From JAABUE01 sp034431895 (lineage in GTDB: Bacteria; Chloroflexota; Anaerolineae; Anaerolineales; Villigracilaceae): a DNA stretch of 9,128 nt. Positions 5,655 through 9,128 of this stretch are shown here, one piece after another. Every line of letters starts with the position of its first letter. The first letter of the stretch is position 1. Under the pieces are notes generated by a model. That model did not search any database and was not told the origin of the DNA. It worked only from the letters and a program-made list of their open reading frames with translations. The stretch covers positions 1-9,128 of the forward strand of contig DAOUCM010000092.1 in NCBI GenBank assembly GCA_034431895.1, in the 5' to 3' direction. The position numbers and the translations under genes were made by a program.

Positions 5655-7256
5655 ATGCAACCGCTGCATTTCAACCATTTGCAACTTGAAGCCACGGCCA
5701 GCCAGGCCGAAATGGTGCCTGAAGGATATATCTTACAAGGAACAACCGTCTTCTTGCAATTGCCAGAGCAACCACGTAAATACTATCGCCATGGCTGGCA
5801 GTCCTGGTCTTTGACCGCCTGGCTCGAACCAGACTTCCGCCTGCACACCCAAAAGCCGGCTCTGTTACACCCTATGCAAATTGACCCGCTGTATGCCCAT
5901 CACCCAGCGCCAAATGGCTCCTGGCTGGAGGCGGTAGAACTCGAAAACGGCGATGTCCTGCTGCTCGGTGCGTTGGGACTGGAGGCCCATGTCGCCTTGC
6001 ACGACCGACAGTTACACGGCTGGTATGAAACCGGCACAGGCAAATGGTTCGTTGCCTGCGGGTCAGAAAGACAGGTCTTTTCTGCCTACGCTCATCAACT
6101 GAAATTGCAATTCGGCGCTGCCGATGGGCGTCCGGCTCCGCGTGTGTGGTGTTCCTGGTACAGTCTCTATACCGCCATCGAAGAAACCCTGCTCCAGCGC
6201 ATCTTCGACGGCCTGAGCGACCTGCCCTTCGACGTTCTACAAGTAGACGACGGCTGGCAGGTTTCCATTGGGGACTGGAGACCGAACGACAAATTCCCCT
6301 CCGGGATGGAAGCGTTAGCCTCGAAAATCCGCGCTTCAGGGCGGACCCCGGGCCTGTGGCTGGCGCCCCTCGTGGTTGTCCCCTCCTCGGCTTTGTTCCG
6401 CCAACACCCCGATTGGCTACTGCAAAACGAGGCAGGTCAACCGGTTTCAGCCGGCTTCAACTGGGGCGAACCGCTCTATGCCCTAGATACCACCCATCCA
6501 GCCGTCCTGGATTTTCTTGTCAGCCTGATGAAGCAAGTACGCGCTTGGGGCTTTGACTATCTCAAATTGGACTTCCTCTACGCGGGCGCCCTGCCTGGAG
6601 TACGTCGGCAAAACGTAGCGCGCGAAACCGCTTTGCGTCAAGGCTTGAAGGTCATGCGCGAGGCGATGGGCAGCGACGCTTACTTCCTGGCCTGCGGCGC
6701 ACCTATCCTGCCCTGCCTTGGGCTGTGCGACGCGCTGCGCGTCGGCCCGGATGTGGCCGGGGAATGGGAAAACCATCGCGACGCAATCCTGTTGTACAAC
6801 CCCACCACGCCAGCAGCCAAAAATGCCATTCGCACCACGCTGCATCGGCTGTGGCTGTCTCCGGTGCTTGCCACCGACCCAGATGTAGCCTATTTCTGCT
6901 CGGTGCAAAACAATCTTTCCCCAAAGCAGAAACAACTCTTGCAAGACTTGGCGCTGATTTGCAACTTCAAAGCCACCTCCGACTTGCCCCAATGGCTGGA
7001 CGAAAGTGAACGTCAAGCCTTGCGAGCCTTCCTAGAAGCCCAACCCAGCATCGAACAGACTGGCCGCTATACCTTCCAAATAGGCAACCGCGCGGTAGAC
7101 TTCAGTCCGGCCATATCCTTGCCGGCGCCTCCACACGGCCTGAGGGCCTTGAAGAGTGAATTGACTGGCTGGCTAGCCAACCAGGGCTGGGTCATGAATC
7201 TCTTTTACCGGCTGGGGAAAAGGAGGCTGCAAAAAATAGTCGCCCGCTTACAGTAG
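5655..7256 (+). CDS. Alpha-galactosidase, glycoside hydrolase family 36
   Basis: A 533-residue enzyme predicted to remove terminal alpha-1,6-galactose from raffinose-type sugars or galactomannan pieces. It has no signal peptide and should act in the cytoplasm on imported oligosaccharides. An N-terminal beta-rich domain (about 1-155, with RHGWQSWS at 45-52) precedes a TIM barrel (about 160-470). The barrel shows WCSWYS (165-170), QVDDGWQ (196-202), the nucleophile Asp306 in LKLDF and the acid/base Asp366 in RVGPDVA. The nucleophile-to-acid spacing of 60 residues and the short total length agree with the Thermotoga maritima enzyme as I recall it (552 residues, Asp327/Asp387). The C-terminal domain is small. 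Most GH36 enzymes are longer, about 700 residues. It is transcribed away from the dockerin operon, and no sugar transporter gene is present in the window. The GH36 assignment is firm, the exact substrate is not. Confidence 0.92.
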   Translation: MQPLHFNHLQLEATASQAEMVPEGYILQGTTVFLQLPEQPRKYYRHGWQSWSLTAWLEPDFRLHTQKPALLHPMQIDPLYAHHPAPNGSWLEAVELENGDVLLLGALGLEAHVALHDRQLHGWYETGTGKWFVACGSERQVFSAYAHQLKLQFGAADGRPAPRVWCSWYSLYTAIEETLLQRIFDGLSDLPFDVLQVDDGWQVSIGDWRPNDKFPSGMEALASKIRASGRTPGLWLAPLVVVPSSALFRQHPDWLLQNEAGQPVSAGFNWGEPLYALDTTHPAVLDFLVSLMKQVRAWGFDYLKLDFLYAGALPGVRRQNVARETALRQGLKVMREAMGSDAYFLACGAPILPCLGLCDALRVGPDVAGEWENHRDAILLYNPTTPAAKNAIRTTLHRLWLSPVLATDPDVAYFCSVQNNLSPKQKQLLQDLALICNFKATSDLPQWLDESERQALRAFLEAQPSIEQTGRYTFQIGNRAVDFSPAISLPAPPHGLRALKSELTGWLANQGWVMNLFYRLGKRRLQKIVARLQ

Positions 7257-7310
7257 ATGCGTAAGACGATAACAAAGATGCGGGCAATCACCAGCGACTC
7301 CTCCCTTGAC

Positions 7311-7340
7311 AAGGTTTGGGCATATCAAACGAACCTTTTT
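7311..7340 (+). terminator. Weak candidate terminator after the alpha-galactosidase gene
   Basis: AAGGTT (7311-7316) can pair with AACCTT (7332-7337), followed by a T-run to 7340. The stem is only six base pairs with a 15-base loop, although TTTG/CAAA in the loop offer alternative pairing. It is in the right place, about 55 bases after the stop and before the next promoter. Confidence 0.3.
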
Positions 7341-7366
7341 GCTCCGCTCGAAATCGTTGCTATAAT
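7338..7366 (+). promoter_or_regulatory. Candidate promoter of the response regulator gene
   Basis: A perfect TATAAT at 7361-7366 with a poor -35 (TTTGCT, 7338-7343) at 17 bases. Transcription would start near 7373, leaving a leader of about 29 bases before the ATG at 7402. As with the dockerin operon, a consensus -10 is combined with a weak -35. Confidence 0.5.
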
Positions 7367-7401
7367 AGGGGTAAGTGGAGCCATTCAAGTCGGGAGGATG
7401 G

Positions 7402-8088
7402 ATGAGCCAAACCAACATCTTGATTGTGTGTGATGAGCCTACTACAAGCAGAATCTGGGCTCACTGCATTACCGAACTTTGCTGCCAACCCCTGATAGCC
7501 TATTCTATCGAACAGGCTATCCAGTTCATCGAAGAAGCAGTGCCAGATTTGATAGTCGTAGACGTGACCTCGCGAAATGTCAACGGCATCCAGATATGCC
7601 GCGATCTTCGTGAACACTCCAGTACCCCCCTGTTGTTACTGACACCCATCAACAACGAATCTCATTCCCTGGAGGCATACCAAGCCGGCGCAGACGATTG
7701 CATCATCAAACCGATTAGCCCTGCCTTGTTTCTGGCTAAAGTCAAAGTGTGGCTGCATCGCTCATGGACAGTGCCAGTAGAAAGCCTCGATCAACTGACC
7801 ATTGGAGACTATATACTGGAACCTGCAAAGCATCACTTACTGGGACACAATGGAAAGAAAATCCACCTCTCCACGCTCGAGTTCCGCGTACTTTACCTTT
7901 TGATGTCCCATCCAAATCAAATTTTCAGCAATGAAGAGATTATCGAGCGAGTTTGGGGATTTTACGGGCAAGGCAATTCGACGCTGGTCAAGAACGTCAT
8001 TTACAGATTACGAAAAAAGATAGAACCCAATTCTCATGAAAGCCGTCACATTCTCACAGAAGCAGGGGGGTATCTTTTCAGGCAATAA
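7402..8088 (+). CDS. OmpR/PhoB-family response regulator (orphan)
   Basis: A 228-residue two-component regulator. The receiver domain (about 4-120) has Asp11 and Glu12 of the acidic pocket, the phospho-acceptor Asp54 in IVVD, Thr81 and Lys103 in IIKP, so phosphorylation should be possible. The usual first acidic residue of the DD pair is replaced by Cys10. The C-terminal winged helix (about 130-228) shows the family pattern LSTLEFRVLYLLMSHP, then the recognition-helix region VKNVIYRLRKKIEP and the final wing GGYLFR. The start is placed at ATG 7402, after GGGAGG; an in-frame GTG at 7375 lies only about two bases from the predicted transcription start and would add nine residues. No histidine kinase is adjacent, so its signal is unknown. 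Its targets are also unknown, although the 11-bp direct repeat at 5506-5527 is a possible binding site. Confidence 0.9.
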   Translation: MSQTNILIVCDEPTTSRIWAHCITELCCQPLIAYSIEQAIQFIEEAVPDLIVVDVTSRNVNGIQICRDLREHSSTPLLLLTPINNESHSLEAYQAGADDCIIKPISPALFLAKVKVWLHRSWTVPVESLDQLTIGDYILEPAKHHLLGHNGKKIHLSTLEFRVLYLLMSHPNQIFSNEEIIERVWGFYGQGNSTLVKNVIYRLRKKIEPNSHESRHILTEAGGYLFRQ

Positions 8089-8095
8089 TATCGAG

Positions 8096-8133
8096 GGGTA
8101 GGCCAAGCACGTGTAGCGGCAATACGCCTACCC
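8096..8133. other. Inverted repeat between convergent response regulator and plsC genes
   Basis: GGGTAGGC (8096-8103) and GCCTACCC (8126-8133) are perfect inverted repeats with a 22-base loop. They occupy the 39-base gap between the convergent genes and overlap the stop codon of the acyltransferase gene. There is no T-run on either side, so a terminator role is only tentative. Confidence 0.3.
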
Positions 8134-8862
8134 GCTCAACGAATTTCCAAAGCCCGCGGGAATTTCAGCGTACACGCCCCGCATATCTGCGGGCAGGGCA
8201 GCAGCCATCGAGAACATCAGACGGTCGGTAAGAGCCAGCGGCGTCTCGCCGGGCAACGGATGCAATAACGGAAGCAAGCGCACGCTCACCGGAGCGCGAC
8301 GCGGGAAATTCGCAAAGAAGGCATCGCTGCCAATCACCACCATCGGCGCAATAGGTACGCCCATCTCGATGGCCAGGCGCGCGCTGCCGGTCTTGGCTAC
8401 TCCCAAACCGCGCCCTTTGCTGCGCGTCCCCTCGGGAAACATCCCCAGCACAGCGCCATGTTCCAAGACTTTGCGGGCATGCGCCATGGCCCAGGCGTCT
8501 TTCTCGCCGCGATAGACCGGGAAGGCACCCAAATTGCGCAAAACCCAGCCAAAAGGCGGGAACGCAAACAACTCGGCCTTGCCCATGAAGAAGATGGGAC
8601 GCGGCAAGGCAATTTGCATGGGGAAGACATCGAAGTTGGTGACGTGATTACACGCCAAGATGACGGCTCCATCCAACGGGAAATGCTCCAGACCGCGCAC
8701 GTCCAGTTTCATGAACAAGCGGAAGAACTGCGTGAGCAAGTAAGTGACGACGGCGCGAAAAGGCGTCATGCGGAAGTAGAAGGTCTGACGGTCACGTGGG
8801 TCGCCAGGATGAGAGGCCGCCAAGACACTCTCTTGAACAGGATGAGGCGAGAGAGAATTCAT
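8128..8862 (-). CDS. plsC: 1-acyl-sn-glycerol-3-phosphate acyltransferase (PlsC family)
   Basis: A 244-residue membrane-associated acyltransferase that adds the second acyl chain to lysophosphatidic acid, giving phosphatidic acid for phospholipid synthesis. The catalytic HX4D motif is visible as His73 to Asp78 in NHVTNFD. Further family motifs are GKAELF (94-99), the FPEGTRSKG phosphate-binding motif (142-150) and VPIAPMVV (169-176). A hydrophobic segment at about 35-52 probably holds it to the membrane. The N-terminal 30 residues are Pro/His/Ser-rich and not part of the family core. The ATG at 8860-8862 is preferred over the adjacent upstream TTG; no clear ribosome binding site or promoter is seen. 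It is a single gene in convergent orientation to the response regulator. Related acyltransferases with other acceptors cannot be ruled out. Confidence 0.88.
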   Translation of the reverse strand: MNSLSPHPVQESVLAASHPGDPRDRQTFYFRMTPFRAVVTYLLTQFFRLFMKLDVRGLEHFPLDGAVILACNHVTNFDVFPMQIALPRPIFFMGKAELFAFPPFGWVLRNLGAFPVYRGEKDAWAMAHARKVLEHGAVLGMFPEGTRSKGRGLGVAKTGSARLAIEMGVPIAPMVVIGSDAFFANFPRRAPVSVRLLPLLHPLPGETPLALTDRLMFSMAAALPADMRGVYAEIPAGFGNSLSG

Positions 8863-8952
8863 CAAAAAATCTTAACCCTGATTCGACCAAAAAGACACTT
8901 GCAAAAGACCATCTCGCTCCGCTGTTTTGTTCGAGTTGCGCGCAGAGGGAGG

Positions 8953-9128
8953 CCCCTCACCCCGTCCCTCTCCCAGCGGGAGAGGGAGACTTCCTCACCC
9001 CATCCCTCTCCCAGCGGGAGAAGGAGACCCCCTCACCCCGACTCTCTCCCAGCGGGAGAGGGAGACCCCCTCACCCCGGCCCTCTCCCAGCGGGAGAGGG
9101 AGACCCCATCACCCCGGCCCTCTCCCAG
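8953..9128. repeat. 38-bp tandem palindromic repeat array, cut by window end
   Basis: Four complete units and a partial fifth begin at 8955, 8993, 9031, 9069 and 9107, exactly 38 bases apart. Each unit is CCTCACCCC, two or three variable bases, then the hairpin CCCTCTCCC-AGC-GGGAGAGGG, then a short AGA link. The nine-base stem is perfect in units 1 and 4. Unit 2 has one change in the right arm and unit 3 one in the left arm. There are no unique spacers, so this is not CRISPR. From memory, similar CCTCACCCC/CTCTCCC palindromes are dispersed between genes in many GC-rich bacteria. The array continues past the window. Confidence 0.9.

Noticed and set aside
6483..7016. Minus-strand open frame of 177 codons
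   Set aside because: It is antisense to the GH36 barrel, whose catalytic residues are in the plus-strand frame.
7306..7311. TTGACA as -35 box for the response regulator gene
   Set aside because: No -10-like sequence lies 16-18 bases downstream, and the TATAAT at 7361 is far too distant from it.
8953..9128. CRISPR array
   Set aside because: The 38-bp units abut each other directly with no unique spacers, and no cas genes are present.

Overview
The window looks like chromosomal DNA from a bacterium of the Chloroflexota, most likely class Anaerolineae. This is an inference from style, not from a marker gene. The clues are Pro/Thr-rich low-complexity tails on exported proteins, several M23 peptidases, cohesin/dockerin modules, and a moderately GC-rich sequence. 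No rRNA, tRNA, CRISPR array or insertion sequence is visible.

Layout from left to right. (1) Positions 1-1400, plus strand: the C-terminal Pro/Thr-rich tail of a gene that enters from the left overlaps by 4 bases a gene for an M23-family metallopeptidase lipoprotein. (2) A perfect 12-bp hairpin at 1464-1492 lies between convergent genes and probably terminates transcription from both sides. (3) Positions 1515-5281, minus strand, read leftward: a three-gene operon. Its order is a secreted protein with a cohesin-like domain and a dockerin, then a small cohesin-like protein anchored by a C-terminal membrane helix, then a secreted M23 (beta-lytic/LasA-type) peptidase with a cohesin-like domain and a dockerin. 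(4) A 373-bp divergent intergenic region carries a perfect TATAAT box for the operon, an 11-bp tandem repeat, paired GAACGTT elements and a weaker promoter for the rightward gene. (5) Positions 5655-7256, plus strand: a cytoplasmic GH36 alpha-galactosidase. (6) Positions 7402-8088, plus strand: an orphan OmpR/PhoB-type response regulator behind a TATAAT box. (7) Positions 8128-8862, minus strand: a PlsC-type 1-acylglycerol-3-phosphate acyltransferase. (8) From 8953 to the window end: a 38-bp tandem array of palindromic units, cut by the window edge.

The most interesting part is region 3. It has what is needed for a very small cellulosome-like surface assembly: one membrane-held cohesin-like receptor, one non-catalytic adaptor carrying both a cohesin-like and a dockerin domain, and one lytic enzyme with the same pair. 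Its only recognisable catalytic cargo is a peptidoglycan or peptide hydrolase, not a glycoside hydrolase. The two dockerins are near-identical at the positions expected to contact a cohesin, so they probably share a partner. Whether they bind the anchored cohesin, each other's cohesin-like domains, or a partner outside the window cannot be decided from sequence alone.
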